Source: Pseudobacteriovorax antillogorgiicola | GTDB taxonomy: Bacteria; Bdellovibrionota_B; Oligoflexia; Oligoflexales; Oligoflexaceae | Assembly (NCBI RefSeq): GCF_900177345.1 | Contig: NZ_FWZT01000002.1 | Span: forward strand, 62,001 to 126,000 | DNA: 64,000 bases | Reading direction: 5' to 3' | Part shown: piece by piece, positions 17,399-26,231 of the stretch | Layout of the letters: the number at the start of each line of letters is the position of its first letter | Position numbering within the stretch: position 1 is the stretch's first letter | Notes under the pieces: model-generated | Told to the model about the DNA's origin: nothing | The model's database searches: none | Seen by the model: only the letters and a program-made list of their open reading frames with translations | Translations under genes and position numbers: made by a program

Positions 17399-19188
17399 CG
17401 AATGGTGCACCGCGCTTTACCTTGTTTAGAGGGGCGTATCAAGACGGTCAGCTGCTTACCCTTAGGTGGCCTCACTGTTCTAAATGTGCACTTCAGAACT
17501 TTCTTCTGTCGGTCTCCAGAGTTAAACGTGATGCTATGCTTTGCACCAGGGGTAAGCTCGACTCTCATTGGAGTTGCACCTCGGAACAAGCCGTTGTCGA
17601 TATTGATGAAAAGCTTCCGCTCAGGTGCGATGATTTTGACTGGCACCAAATTAGAATGTGCCTGCCGTTTGAGAAATACTTTCTGTAGATTCCTTGTGCC
17701 ACCAGATTTACCCCGAACCTTTACGACCTCCCTTTGATAGCCAGGTCGGCTAAATTCTATCTGATAGTTGCCTGGCTTGAGAGATATCTTCGCTGGTGTC
17801 TTCGTATAGCCATTGTGAATTTTCTTACCATTGATTGCGATCAATATCGACTCAGGTTCGGTGCTGATCTTAAGGTGGAGTTTTTGATCTCCAGGATTGT
17901 TTTGGGTTAGAAAAAATATCGCCACACCGATAATCGCGACCAGACTTAGAAGAATCATTCGCCCATCCCGGCGCCGCTTAAAATTTGATTGACGATACAC
18001 AGGATGGGGAATCGCTCCGCGCCTTTGGGTACCTTGGTTCTTTTGGTTGCCAAACGACCGAGGAGGTTTCGACTTGACTGCGGGCTGTTGGAAGCCGGTG
18101 TTGGCGTTTACTGGTTGAACCGTACTGCGATGAATCCCAGTTCCACCATGGTCGATCAAGTTATCGGCACGAACATTGGTGTGGAGGGATGTCGCTTGGT
18201 GGACTGGAGCTTGCTGACTCGACTGCATTTGTGAAAGGGTTTCTTTGATATCATCTTGGGTCTTGCCGCGTTTTTTAGCCAAAATACGCTTCAAAAAGTT
18301 GCCCAGCTCACTTGATGTGAAGTCTGAGTATCGAGAGTGAAGGTAGCGTAGAAGGTCCTTTTCAAATGCAGCCGCAGACTGATAGCGAAGCTTTCGCTCT
18401 TTCGCTAGGCCTTTCATAACAATTTGGAACAGCTCTTCGTCAACGTCACCGTTTAGCTCTCTGAGGTCGTGGGATATTTCGCAGTTTTGGACCTTACGAA
18501 TACTCTCTACTTCTGTCTGCCCTGCGAACAGCCGCTTCATTGCCAGTGATTCCCAAAGAACAATCGCGAGACTGAATATATCGGATCGACCATCGAGTGG
18601 CTTGGCCGCGACTTGCTCGGGACTCATATACGAGTATTTACCCTTCACCACCCCTGGCCGGGTCTCAGTGATCTTGTTTTCCGCAGATGCGATGCCGAAG
18701 TCAGTGATTTTAACCTCGCCTTCGTACGACAAAAGGATATTCTGTGGTGAAATGTCGCGGTGAACAATACCCAAGGGCTCTTTGGTGATTTCGTCTGACT
18801 TGGTGTGTGCATAGTGCAGGGCGCGTGCGGAGTTGGCGGCAATATAGAGGGACATAGGCACGGTCAGTCTTGTTTTGGCGGCTTCGCAAGCGGATAGCAA
18901 GGTGCGAAGGTCACAGCCATCCACATGCTCCATGATCAATGCGTAGGAACCTTCGACCTCGGTGAAGTCGTAAACCTGAACGATATTGGCGTGCTGAAGT
19001 CGTTTGCAAATATGGGCTTCATCGCGAAACATCTCAACGAACTCTTTGTCTTGGGCGTAGTGTGGCAGAATCCGTTTGATGGCACAGATCCGTTGGAAGG
19101 CCGCCTCACCGATGGCCTTGCCCATGTAGATCTCAGCCATTCCGCCACGGGCTATCCGTTTTCCCAAAACGTAACTGTTCTTCGCCAT
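17395..19188 (-). CDS. eukaryotic-like Ser/Thr protein kinase with PEGA domain
   Basis: 597 residues. The kinase domain (about 6-275) has a Gly-rich start GKRIARGGMAEIY, ATP lysine Lys38 in CAIKR, helix-C Glu57, catalytic HRDISPQN with Asp145 and DFG at 163-165, all intact. A proline/glutamine-rich linker follows, then one transmembrane helix (ILLSLVAIIGVAIFFL, about 412-427). The extracytoplasmic part has a PEGA-type repeat (ILIAINGKKI, TPAKISLKPGNYQIEFSRPG). It would phosphorylate cytoplasmic targets in response to an envelope cue. It stands alone on its strand, divergent from tmk. Confidence 0.92.
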   Translation of the reverse strand: MAKNSYVLGKRIARGGMAEIYMGKAIGEAAFQRICAIKRILPHYAQDKEFVEMFRDEAHICKRLQHANIVQVYDFTEVEGSYALIMEHVDGCDLRTLLSACEAAKTRLTVPMSLYIAANSARALHYAHTKSDEITKEPLGIVHRDISPQNILLSYEGEVKITDFGIASAENKITETRPGVVKGKYSYMSPEQVAAKPLDGRSDIFSLAIVLWESLAMKRLFAGQTEVESIRKVQNCEISHDLRELNGDVDEELFQIVMKGLAKERKLRYQSAAAFEKDLLRYLHSRYSDFTSSELGNFLKRILAKKRGKTQDDIKETLSQMQSSQQAPVHQATSLHTNVRADNLIDHGGTGIHRSTVQPVNANTGFQQPAVKSKPPRSFGNQKNQGTQRRGAIPHPVYRQSNFKRRRDGRMILLSLVAIIGVAIFFLTQNNPGDQKLHLKISTEPESILIAINGKKIHNGYTKTPAKISLKPGNYQIEFSRPGYQREVVKVRGKSGGTRNLQKVFLKRQAHSNLVPVKIIAPERKLFINIDNGLFRGATPMRVELTPGAKHSITFNSGDRQKKVLKCTFRTVRPPKGKQLTVLIRPSKQGKARCTIR

Positions 19189-19469
19189 CTTAGTCCTTGG
19201 CTCAGAGATGAAAATTGAAAGTTTGCGTCATAGGTGTTTTCGGACAAAAAAAATCAAAGTGTAGTATGGCGCTGGGATTACTGGGTGGAGCTAGTATAAA
19301 CTTTTAAATATACTCAATTTTTTTGTGTTCCTAGCACCAGTTTTACAGCCTTGGCTGAGTGTCGAAAATGCAGTGGTACACCGGGAACTTGAAATTGACC
19401 TTAGCCAAGTGCGTTGTTAATCTCCAATCTGGTCATTTGCTGGGCAAAATTTGCACATCTGAGGTTGCG

Positions 19470-20123
19470 TTGGCGGTAGAGCACGGAAAGTTTATCACAG
19501 TTGAGGGTGGAGAAGGTGTTGGAAAAACGGTTTTTACCAAGGGTCTTTCGTCCCGTATCAAATCTGCAGGTCTTGGCCTGGTGCAGACTCGCGAACCTGG
19601 TGGAACTCCTGTAGCTCAGCAGATAAGACAGATCTTTATGTCTCCTCCTCCTGATGATTCTTTGGCGATCAAGACGGAGCTGTTTCTGGTGAGTGCGGCA
19701 CGATGTCAGCACCTTGAGAAGCTCATCCGGCCAAACCTGGAGCAAGGGTCTTGGGTGCTTTGTGATCGCTTCCATGACTCCACTCGTGTATATCAAGGTA
19801 TTGGCGGAGGTGTACCCCAAGCTGAGCTAGAGACCCTGATCACTCTTTCCGTGGGGCAGAGCGATCCAGATCTGACGTTTATCCTTGATTGTGACGTAAA
19901 AGTGGCTCTTGATCGGGTGAATCAAAGATCCTCTTCGGATGAGTCAGGTAATCGTTATGACGAGGCGAGCGTAGATTTTCATGAGACTCTCCGCAACGGC
20001 TTTCTCGATGTTGCTAGACGTTTTCCAAAGCGAGTGGTCGTCCTCGATGCAAGTCAGGACCCTGATACCGTCATCGATCAGGCGATCAAAGAGATCAACA
20101 TGCGATTTGGGACAAGCGTTTGA
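19470..20123 (+). CDS. tmk: thymidylate kinase
   Basis: 217 residues from a TTG at 19470. This start is chosen because TGAGGT lies 4 bases upstream and the product matches the family length; the frame is open to 19359 with unsupported extra residues. It phosphorylates dTMP to dTDP. The P-loop is GGEGVGKT, followed by TREPGGTPVAQQIR, the base-binding VLCDRFHDSTRVYQG, and RSSSDESGNRYDEASVDFH in the lid region. Its stop overlaps the holB start by 3 bases (TTGA), so the two are translationally coupled. It opens the tmk-holB-PSP1-tdk run. Confidence 0.95.
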   Translation: MAVEHGKFITVEGGEGVGKTVFTKGLSSRIKSAGLGLVQTREPGGTPVAQQIRQIFMSPPPDDSLAIKTELFLVSAARCQHLEKLIRPNLEQGSWVLCDRFHDSTRVYQGIGGGVPQAELETLITLSVGQSDPDLTFILDCDVKVALDRVNQRSSSDESGNRYDEASVDFHETLRNGFLDVARRFPKRVVVLDASQDPDTVIDQAIKEINMRFGTSV

Positions 20124-21130
20124 ACCAGAAAAATCATGATTCCACAGCTGACTGGCATAAGCTTGTAGGCTTCCAGAGCCCCTTGCTTAAGCTGCAATCC
20201 CTTTATACCAGCGGGCGTTTGCCGCAAGTACTACTGTTCGTTGGACGGGAGGGTATTGGCAAAAGACTTTTTGTCAGGGCCTTGACGAGCCTGTTTTACT
20301 GCGAAGACGGAACTGCCTGTGGGCAGTGTGGCCCTTGTCTGGACTTAAAACGTGGAGAGCATCAAGAGCTGTTGTGGCTGACCACCGAAAAGACCTTCAA
20401 GATTGAGCATGCGCAGCAGCTCCAGGATCATCTTGCTGTTCAGTCGGCTGCCATCCAAGTGAAGGGGCAGTGGCGACGTCAGCCGCGGGTGGTTGTGATG
20501 CCAGATATTGACCGACTCAATCATCAGGCCGCCAATCGGATGCTCAAAACTTTAGAAGAGCCCAATGACAACACGTTCATTATCTTTACGACAAGTCGTC
20601 CGAAGCAGCTATTGGATACGGTGCGGTCGCGGGTGATCCAGTGGTATCTTATCCCGCCCCCAGTCGCGGAATCTATTGCATTGATCCGGGGGCAAATTAA
20701 TTGCGATTTAAGTGACAGTGAGCTAGAGCGACTCCTAAGCACATCCGGAATGGCTCCTGGGAAAGTCATCGAGCGAATTCAAAGCCAGCAATTTGATGAT
20801 GAGCAAGTCATCGAACGATTGATGAAAGACTTGATCTTCTCCCGTGGCACCCAGACTGCCATGGATGCTGCGAAGCAGCTGACCAAGGATTACCAGGTTT
20901 CGGTGAATGACCTTGCCAAGCGAATTGAGCTATTATTAAATCAGTACTACAGATGGAGCTTTCAAGGTTCGAAGCCTGATGACGCGTATTTTAAGCAGAG
21001 TCAGCCCTCTCTCGATCCCGTTGTCTTAAGGCGGTGGCGAGAAACCTTGCGGACGATTCGGTCCTTCAGCGGAACTGGTGTGCCGTTGAATCCGCAGATG
21101 CTTGCGGAAACCTTTGCTCTGACAAGATAA
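20120..21130 (+). CDS. holB: DNA polymerase III delta-prime subunit
   Basis: 336 residues, TTG start overlapping the tmk stop. It is the clamp-loader wrench subunit. The N-terminal AAA+ part has HKLVGFQSPLLKLQ, Walker-A-like GREGIGKR, a zinc module with four Cys in CEDGTACGQCGPC, Walker-B region VVVMPDIDRLNHQAANRML and KTLEEP with TTSRPKQLLDTVRSR. A helical C-terminal collar follows. Sequence and the tmk neighbour support HolB over gamma/tau, which would be longer. Clamp-loader role is known for the family. Confidence 0.93.
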   Translation: MNQKNHDSTADWHKLVGFQSPLLKLQSLYTSGRLPQVLLFVGREGIGKRLFVRALTSLFYCEDGTACGQCGPCLDLKRGEHQELLWLTTEKTFKIEHAQQLQDHLAVQSAAIQVKGQWRRQPRVVVMPDIDRLNHQAANRMLKTLEEPNDNTFIIFTTSRPKQLLDTVRSRVIQWYLIPPPVAESIALIRGQINCDLSDSELERLLSTSGMAPGKVIERIQSQQFDDEQVIERLMKDLIFSRGTQTAMDAAKQLTKDYQVSVNDLAKRIELLLNQYYRWSFQGSKPDDAYFKQSQPSLDPVVLRRWRETLRTIRSFSGTGVPLNPQMLAETFALTR

Positions 21131-21146
21131 ATTGGTCGAGGCCTTT

Positions 21147-22370
21147 ATGACAGGTATGAATATTGTAGGAGTCCAGTTCAGACGAGCTGGAAAAATATAT
21201 GACTTTAACGCTGCAGAGCTGCTGCTCAAACTGGGTGACCGCGTCGTTGTTGAAACCGAGCGGGGATTGAGTTTGGCTGAAGTGAAGCGTGTTGCTTTTG
21301 AAGCAGCTTCAGATCGTGATCCAGATTCTTTAAAGCCTGTTGTACGGATCGCCACCAAAAAAGATCTGGATACCGCTGGTCGGCTCGATCCCGATCATGC
21401 TGAGAAATATTCCAAGGAAAAGATCAAAGAATTAGGTCTTGAGATGCACGTGATCAACGTGGAGATCCAATTCGGCGGCAATAAGGTAATCATCTACTTC
21501 TCTGCCCCTGGGCGTGTTGACTTCCGTGAATTGGTGAAAGAGCTGGCGTCTGGTTTAAAGACTCGGGTGGAGTTGAAACAAGTTGGAGCCCGTGATGAAG
21601 CGAAACTTTCAGGTGGAATTGGCATCTGTGGTCGCGAATTCTGCTGTTCTAGCTTCCTTCGTGAGTTTGTGCCAGTTTCAATCAAAATGGCGAAGAATCA
21701 AAACTTAGCGCTCAACCCAAGCAAAGTCTCAGGTGGGTGCGGCCGTTTACTTTGCTGCCTTACTTATGAAGATGAAACGTACTCAGTGCTTAGACAAAAA
21801 CTTTTGCCTAAGGGAACGCGGGTCAAGACTCCTGAAGACGGGTATGGTGATGTTCTCAAGGGAGATATATTAAACCAAGTTTGCCTTGTAGAGCTGGATA
21901 CCGGCGATCAAAAGTCTTTGCCTCTCAACGACCTTGAGGTTGTGGAGGCCAAGGAGGGCGTTGACGATGACTGGGGTGATGACATTGACTTTGACGATCT
22001 AATGCCTGGCTCTGATAATAGCGATGCCGCAGCGGTTGCTAAACTTGAGCAGGAAGAGCAGGTGGAAAGCGGTAGCAAGCCCCGAGGTCAGGGACATAAT
22101 CGTGAACGCTCTGGTAATCGTCCGAAACGAGGCCGCGGTCCCCGAGGCCGCGGGCGAAGCAGTGGCTCCGGCTCTGGCTCATCAAGCTCTAGCAGTGATG
22201 GTAAGCCTCGTCGCAATCAATCGGGGGATGGACGCAAAGGAGAGTCAAGCAAGCGCCGTGGTCCCCGAAACTCTTCAAAACGCCCATCATCTCCTGGTGG
22301 TGAGGGGCGGCGAGACAAGGGCCCGAAGGATCGCCCAGGAAAGCCTAAAAAAGACTCTGACAAACCTTAA
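21147..22370 (+). CDS. PSP1/YaaT-family protein with basic Ser/Gly/Arg-rich tail
   Basis: 407 residues from the ATG at 21147, with CGAGG 5 bases upstream (a TTG at 21132 is also in frame). The PSP1 core spans about 1-280 and carries the conserved cysteines in GICGREFCCSSFL and GGCGRLLCCLTYEDE. An acidic stretch (DDDWGDDIDFDDL) follows, then about 110 low-complexity residues rich in Arg, Gly, Ser, Pro and Lys (GRGPRGRGRSSGSG). PSP1 proteins act in regulatory complexes such as YlbF-YmcA-YaaT in Bacillus. The tmk-holB-PSP1 order matches a cluster known from Firmicutes. The tail suggests RNA binding, which is inference. Confidence 0.88.
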   Translation: MTGMNIVGVQFRRAGKIYDFNAAELLLKLGDRVVVETERGLSLAEVKRVAFEAASDRDPDSLKPVVRIATKKDLDTAGRLDPDHAEKYSKEKIKELGLEMHVINVEIQFGGNKVIIYFSAPGRVDFRELVKELASGLKTRVELKQVGARDEAKLSGGIGICGREFCCSSFLREFVPVSIKMAKNQNLALNPSKVSGGCGRLLCCLTYEDETYSVLRQKLLPKGTRVKTPEDGYGDVLKGDILNQVCLVELDTGDQKSLPLNDLEVVEAKEGVDDDWGDDIDFDDLMPGSDNSDAAAVAKLEQEEQVESGSKPRGQGHNRERSGNRPKRGRGPRGRGRSSGSGSGSSSSSSDGKPRRNQSGDGRKGESSKRRGPRNSSKRPSSPGGEGRRDKGPKDRPGKPKKDSDKP

Positions 22371-22385
22371 TCGTAGGACGATGTG

Positions 22386-23003
22386 ATGGCCAAGCTTTAC
22401 TTTAGATATGGCACAGTAGGAAGTGCTAAGACGATGAACTTGCTCGCGGTGGCCCACAACTACCGCCATCAGAACAAAAATGTGCTGTTATTAAAGCCAA
22501 AGCTAGACACTCGGTTCGGAGTTGATGTGATCAAGTCTCGATCGGGCCTCACCATGGATGCGGATGTTTTGGTAGAGACAGATACTGTTCTCACAGAAGA
22601 TATCCTCGATGAAATCCACTGTATTCTTGTCGATGAGGCACAGTTTCTGGCGAAAGCTTTCATCGATCAGCTTCGGGAAATTTCCCGTCATTGGGATATT
22701 CCGGTGATCTGCTATGGCCTTCGCACAGATTTTAAAACCGAGCTATTCCCAGGTAGCCAGCGCCTTTTAGAGTTGGCCGATAGCATTGAAGAAGTCAAAA
22801 CAACCTGCGCATTCTGTAATCGCAAGGCTATCTTTAACGTTAAGTTTGTCAATGGAATAGCCACTCAATCGGGCCCCCAAGTTGAGCTAGGCGCTGAGGA
22901 AAAGTATCTTCCAGCTTGCTCATACTGCTATTATGAGCAAGTCTCGGAAAACCACCTATCGACCCCGCTCTTCCGTGATCCTGTAGACCTCGATCCAAGC
23001 TAA
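22386..23003 (+). CDS. tdk: thymidine kinase
   Basis: 205 residues from the ATG at 22386 (a GTG directly before it is also in frame). It salvages thymidine to dTMP. The P-loop is RYGTVGSAKT, the Mg-binding stretch is CILVDEAQFL, the lasso region includes VICYGLRTDFKTELFPGS, and the structural zinc site is formed by CAFC and CSYC. This is a type II (TK1-like) enzyme. It directly follows the PSP1 gene by 15 bases and works in the same nucleotide pathway as tmk. Confidence 0.96.
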   Translation: MAKLYFRYGTVGSAKTMNLLAVAHNYRHQNKNVLLLKPKLDTRFGVDVIKSRSGLTMDADVLVETDTVLTEDILDEIHCILVDEAQFLAKAFIDQLREISRHWDIPVICYGLRTDFKTELFPGSQRLLELADSIEEVKTTCAFCNRKAIFNVKFVNGIATQSGPQVELGAEEKYLPACSYCYYEQVSENHLSTPLFRDPVDLDPS

Positions 23004-23025
23004 GGCCTTTCTGCGAGGCAATAAC

Positions 23026-23958
23026 CTAAAAGATGCTATCAGGGCCTACAGGGATGATTCTCTGTGGGTTGATTGATTCATGAGAGTAGTAATAGTGCCG
23101 CTTTATATGATCGAAATGAGTTGTCTGATGGATTGCGGGGATCTTGTATAATCGGCGTAGGTATTCCGAAATATGGGTGTAGTCCTTGATCCGCTTACGA
23201 TTAGCTTTAAAATGAGTGACGTAGACGACATCGAAGCGAAGGAGCGTTGGGATCAATCTTAAGTCAGCCTCAGTAAGTTGGTTGCCTACCAGGTAGGAGT
23301 GGCGACTGAGGTGGCGATCGATTTTGTCGAGCGCTCTAAATAACTCGTTGACTGCGTGTTCATGAGCGGATTGACTTTGGGCAAACCCGCTCCGATAGAC
23401 GCCATTGTTCACGCACTCGTAGATCTCTTCATTCCAGCTATCGATTTCGGATCGCAGTGCTTCGGGATAGAAATCGACGGAATTGCCTGTAAGTTCATTG
23501 AACGCCGAATTGAAAATCCTAATGATCTGCGATGATTCGTTATTGACTATGGTATCGAGCTTCTTGTCCCACAGAATTGGTACGGTAACCGATGTTGAGA
23601 CGTCCCTTTGTGCTTTCTGATAGACTTCGAAAAGTTGATCGAAGCCATGCAATTCGTCACCTGTAGCACCAGGAAAGTTGCTTGCAAAACTCCAGCCTTG
23701 CTCCATCATATCAGGGTGGACGACACTCACTGATATGTGGTTCTCAAGTTCCTTGAGCGAACGAAAAATTAACGTACGGTGGGCCCATGGACAAGCGTAC
23801 GAAACGTAGAGGTGATACCGACCGCTTTCAACTTGGAATCGAGAGTGGTCAGCTGCGATGGTGTCGAGAAATGTTCTAGGTTGGCGTTTGAAAGAGCCTT
23901 CCTCATCGCTGGTGATAAGACTCGATTCGATCCATTTTCCGTCAACTAGTCGTCCCAT
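23026..23958 (-). CDS. glutathionyl-hydroquinone reductase (Xi-class GST)
   Basis: 310 residues. SYACPWAHRTLIF with Cys56 is the active-site signature of the YqjG/Xi-class glutathione transferases, which reduce glutathionyl-hydroquinones. The thioredoxin-like part continues through VSVVHPDMMEQGW and TVPILWDKK; NNESSQIIRIFN is the conserved glutathione-site segment. The C-terminal helical domain contains NNGVYRSGFAQSQ and LVGNQLTEADLRLIPTL. It starts 1 base after the pirin stop and is surely co-transcribed with it. Both are redox/quinone-related families, so a shared stress response is plausible. The nearby divergent LysR gene may control them. Confidence 0.92.
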   Translation of the reverse strand: MGRLVDGKWIESSLITSDEEGSFKRQPRTFLDTIAADHSRFQVESGRYHLYVSYACPWAHRTLIFRSLKELENHISVSVVHPDMMEQGWSFASNFPGATGDELHGFDQLFEVYQKAQRDVSTSVTVPILWDKKLDTIVNNESSQIIRIFNSAFNELTGNSVDFYPEALRSEIDSWNEEIYECVNNGVYRSGFAQSQSAHEHAVNELFRALDKIDRHLSRHSYLVGNQLTEADLRLIPTLLRFDVVYVTHFKANRKRIKDYTHISEYLRRLYKIPAIHQTTHFDHIKRHYYYSHESINPQRIIPVGPDSIF

Positions 23959-23959
23959 G

Positions 23960-24943
23960 TCACGTTTCCTTTCTTTCTTGCTCGTGAACGAGTTGTCCCA
24001 TCTGACCTGCCTGAAAATCTTGGAATGCCCGTACGATCTCTTCCCGGGTGTTCATCACAAAAGGTCCGTACGCTACGATAGGCTCGTCGATGGGCTCGCC
24101 ATTGAGGACTAAAATATGAGATCCAATTTCGATGTTCACGGTCACTCGTGCACCAGTTCTTTGAAATAGAACTGCCTGACCTTGCTTGATTGATTTTTCG
24201 CCGATGGAGGCTTCACCTGCAATCTGAATGAAGATTGTATTGGAGTTTTCGGTGAAATCGAGTTCTAGTTTGCCTGGTTTTTTTCCGAAGATTTCGAACA
24301 TAGTGATAGGAGAATGGGTTAGCGCAGGACCTTGTTTGTCGGCAAAGGTCCCAGCGATCAATTTGATCTCCTGCCCCTGATGGCTCAGATGCGGAAACTG
24401 GTCCCGGTTGATGGATTGATACCTTGGTTTAGTCATCTTATAGCGCTGGGGTAAGTTGACCCAAAGCTGCACCATCTCGAATTCACCACCACTTTCTGCA
24501 AAACGGCGAGAATGGAATTCTTCGTGCACAACCCCTTCACCCGCAGTCATCCACTGAACGCCGCCTGTTCCAATGGTACCGCCTCCACCCCCGGAGTCTC
24601 GGTGATCGATCTCACCTTTGATTGCAAAGGTTACAGTTTCAAATCCTCGGTGAGGGTGTTCACCAACCCCATGCTTTTCTTCCGTTGGAGCGAAGTAACG
24701 TGGGGCAGCGTGATCGAGCATGATAAACGGACTGAGATACCTATAGTCCTCAGAATGAACTGAGAACATCGTACTCACATAGAAGCCGTTGCCCACCCAA
24801 TGCCTATCTTTTGGGTCGATAATCTTGTGAATTCGCTTTTCTGGCTTTGGCATCATCCATCTCCTTAGAAAGTAGGGGCTGATTCCCACGAGTCCCACAG
24901 CAGCAGCAATTTTCGAGAGCCAGGTTCGTCTGTCTTGCTTCAT
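23960..24943 (-). CDS. pirin-family protein with Tat-like N-terminal signal
   Basis: 327 residues from the ATG at 24943, set by GGAGG 7 bases upstream. The N-terminus QDRRTWLSKIAAAVGLVG resembles a twin-arginine signal, unusual because most pirins are cytoplasmic. The bicupin core has EHPHRGFETVT (His96, His98) and VVHEEFH (His140, Glu142), the four metal ligands of pirin. Some pirins have quercetinase activity; others bind regulators. It is followed by the glutathionyl-hydroquinone reductase with a 1-base gap. The intergenic region to lysR contains TATAAT on this strand as a candidate -10 box. Confidence 0.88.
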   Translation of the reverse strand: MKQDRRTWLSKIAAAVGLVGISPYFLRRWMMPKPEKRIHKIIDPKDRHWVGNGFYVSTMFSVHSEDYRYLSPFIMLDHAAPRYFAPTEEKHGVGEHPHRGFETVTFAIKGEIDHRDSGGGGGTIGTGGVQWMTAGEGVVHEEFHSRRFAESGGEFEMVQLWVNLPQRYKMTKPRYQSINRDQFPHLSHQGQEIKLIAGTFADKQGPALTHSPITMFEIFGKKPGKLELDFTENSNTIFIQIAGEASIGEKSIKQGQAVLFQRTGARVTVNIEIGSHILVLNGEPIDEPIVAYGPFVMNTREEIVRAFQDFQAGQMGQLVHEQERKET

Positions 24944-25032
24944 GAGCGCACCTCCGTACACCCTTACTGTATCGCCAAAGATGGAATAAATTATAGCTCA
25001 AAATTAGGTGCAAGATGTGCTAATATTGAAAC

Positions 25033-25917
25033 ATGAATGCCATTACACTCGACCAAATCAAATGTTTTTCAGTACTTAGTGAGGAAGGAAGCTTCACTCA
25101 GTCTGCTCGTCGACTGTACCGAGCGAAGTCAGCAGTTCGCTATGCCATTGGGCAGTTGGAGGAGCAATTGGGCTTTGCGTTACTCGATCGAAGTGCATAT
25201 CGCCCACAGCTTACTGCCCAGGGTCGCCAGTTTCTGAAAGCATGTGGACCCTTGCTTGAACAGCATCAACGGTTCCTGAATGCTTGCCAGCAAATCTCAA
25301 CACAAATCGAGACTCGCCTTGCTATAAGTGTTTCGGGGATCTATGGCCTGACTCATGTTTATCCTCATATCCGAGATCTCATGAGTCGCTTTCCTCAAAC
25401 AGAGATCATTCTTGAGCGAGAAATACTGAGTGGAGAGCGGATGCTCAAGGAGGGACAAGTGGAGTTAGCTATCTTCGAGCATCTTCAAGATGATAAAAGC
25501 TTGGAATCGAAAAAGATAGATGAAGTAAGGCTCCAGCTTGTTATTGCAAGGCAACATCCATTCCTTGCCTTACCGAAGGCCGATCAAACGGTAGACCAGC
25601 TACTAGGCTACCCTCAGATAGTGCAGCGCAGCACATTACCCCAGGATGATGTTTCAAAGGGTGTTCATCGTGGAGCATTGATCTGGCGAGTGACCGATAC
25701 TCCTTCAAAACTGGAGATTATCAGCAATGGACTAGGTTGGGGACGGTTGCCTGAACATGATATCAAGCCCCTGCTTGACGCAGGGGAATTGATTCACCTT
25801 TCCCATTTGCAACAAGACGACTCAGTAGACATATTTCTCTGTCGACGCCGCGAAGGCTCTGTAGGGAAAGTGGCAGATCATTTTTGGAACGCGTTTTCTG
25901 AAAGATCGATAAGGTAA
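25033..25917 (+). CDS. LysR-family transcriptional regulator
   Basis: 294 residues. The N-terminal winged helix-turn-helix reads ITLDQIKCFSVLSEEGSF and SARRLYRAKSAVRYAIGQLE, and LLDRSAYRPQLTAQGRQFL closes the DNA-binding domain. Residues 90-290 form the periplasmic-binding-like effector domain. It is divergent from the pirin/reductase pair with an 89-base gap, the classic position for a LysR regulator of its neighbours. The gap holds TTAG and CTAA 12 bases apart (25004-25023), a possible short operator; TAATAT sits 7 bases before the ATG. No SD is visible, so the message may be nearly leaderless. Effector unknown. Confidence 0.9.
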   Translation: MNAITLDQIKCFSVLSEEGSFTQSARRLYRAKSAVRYAIGQLEEQLGFALLDRSAYRPQLTAQGRQFLKACGPLLEQHQRFLNACQQISTQIETRLAISVSGIYGLTHVYPHIRDLMSRFPQTEIILEREILSGERMLKEGQVELAIFEHLQDDKSLESKKIDEVRLQLVIARQHPFLALPKADQTVDQLLGYPQIVQRSTLPQDDVSKGVHRGALIWRVTDTPSKLEIISNGLGWGRLPEHDIKPLLDAGELIHLSHLQQDDSVDIFLCRRREGSVGKVADHFWNAFSERSIR

Positions 25918-26055
25918 TCACTTACCGTAGAGTTCTTGAATTCGCTCGACGTGACTACTAGATTTCAGCTTGCCCTTTTTCTTGGGTTTTTTGCTGATAG
26001 TGGTGCACGAAAGGCTGAAGGCAACGATTAAGCTCAATCCGATTATTGATTTCAT
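25918..26055 (-). CDS. 45-residue predicted lipoprotein
   Basis: ATG at 26055 with AGAGGAGA about 8 bases upstream. The N-terminus KSIIGLSLIVAFSLSC places Cys17 as a lipid-attachment site, followed by TTISKKPKKKGKLKSSS, a strongly basic linker, and VERIQELYGK. It ends directly against the LysR stop on the opposite strand. Tiny basic lipoproteins can contact peptidoglycan or other envelope polymers. No family recognised. The excellent ribosome binding site and secretion signal argue it is real. Confidence 0.6.
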   Translation of the reverse strand: MKSIIGLSLIVAFSLSCTTISKKPKKKGKLKSSSHVERIQELYGK

Positions 26056-26182
26056 GTACAGGTCTCCTCTTTGATAAAAGCCCTATCGGTAAGAATTAAA
26101 CAAATGTTTATAGGTTTAATACTTACATTTTAAGTCATAGTAAGTTCAGGGCTTACGCCAGAAAAGGCTTTGTAATGCACCT

Positions 26183-26210
26183 TAGGGAGACATCCCGAAC
26201 TGTCTCCCTA
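26183..26210 (-). terminator. 10-bp stem-loop downstream of the VNG-repeat lipoprotein
   Basis: TAGGGAGACA (26183-26192) and TGTCTCCCTA (26201-26210) pair perfectly around an 8-base loop. It lies 21 bases past the stop of the minus-strand lipoprotein gene. The sequence after it on that strand (AGGTGCATTAC) lacks a T-run, so it may be a processing or Rho-dependent site rather than an intrinsic terminator. Confidence 0.5.
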
Positions 26211-26231
26211 CGAAAACAGCGCCGGAAGCAG

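Noticed and set aside
25004..25023. LysR operator with TTAG/CTAA arms
   Set aside because: Arms of only four bases; too short to report as a binding site beyond a mention.
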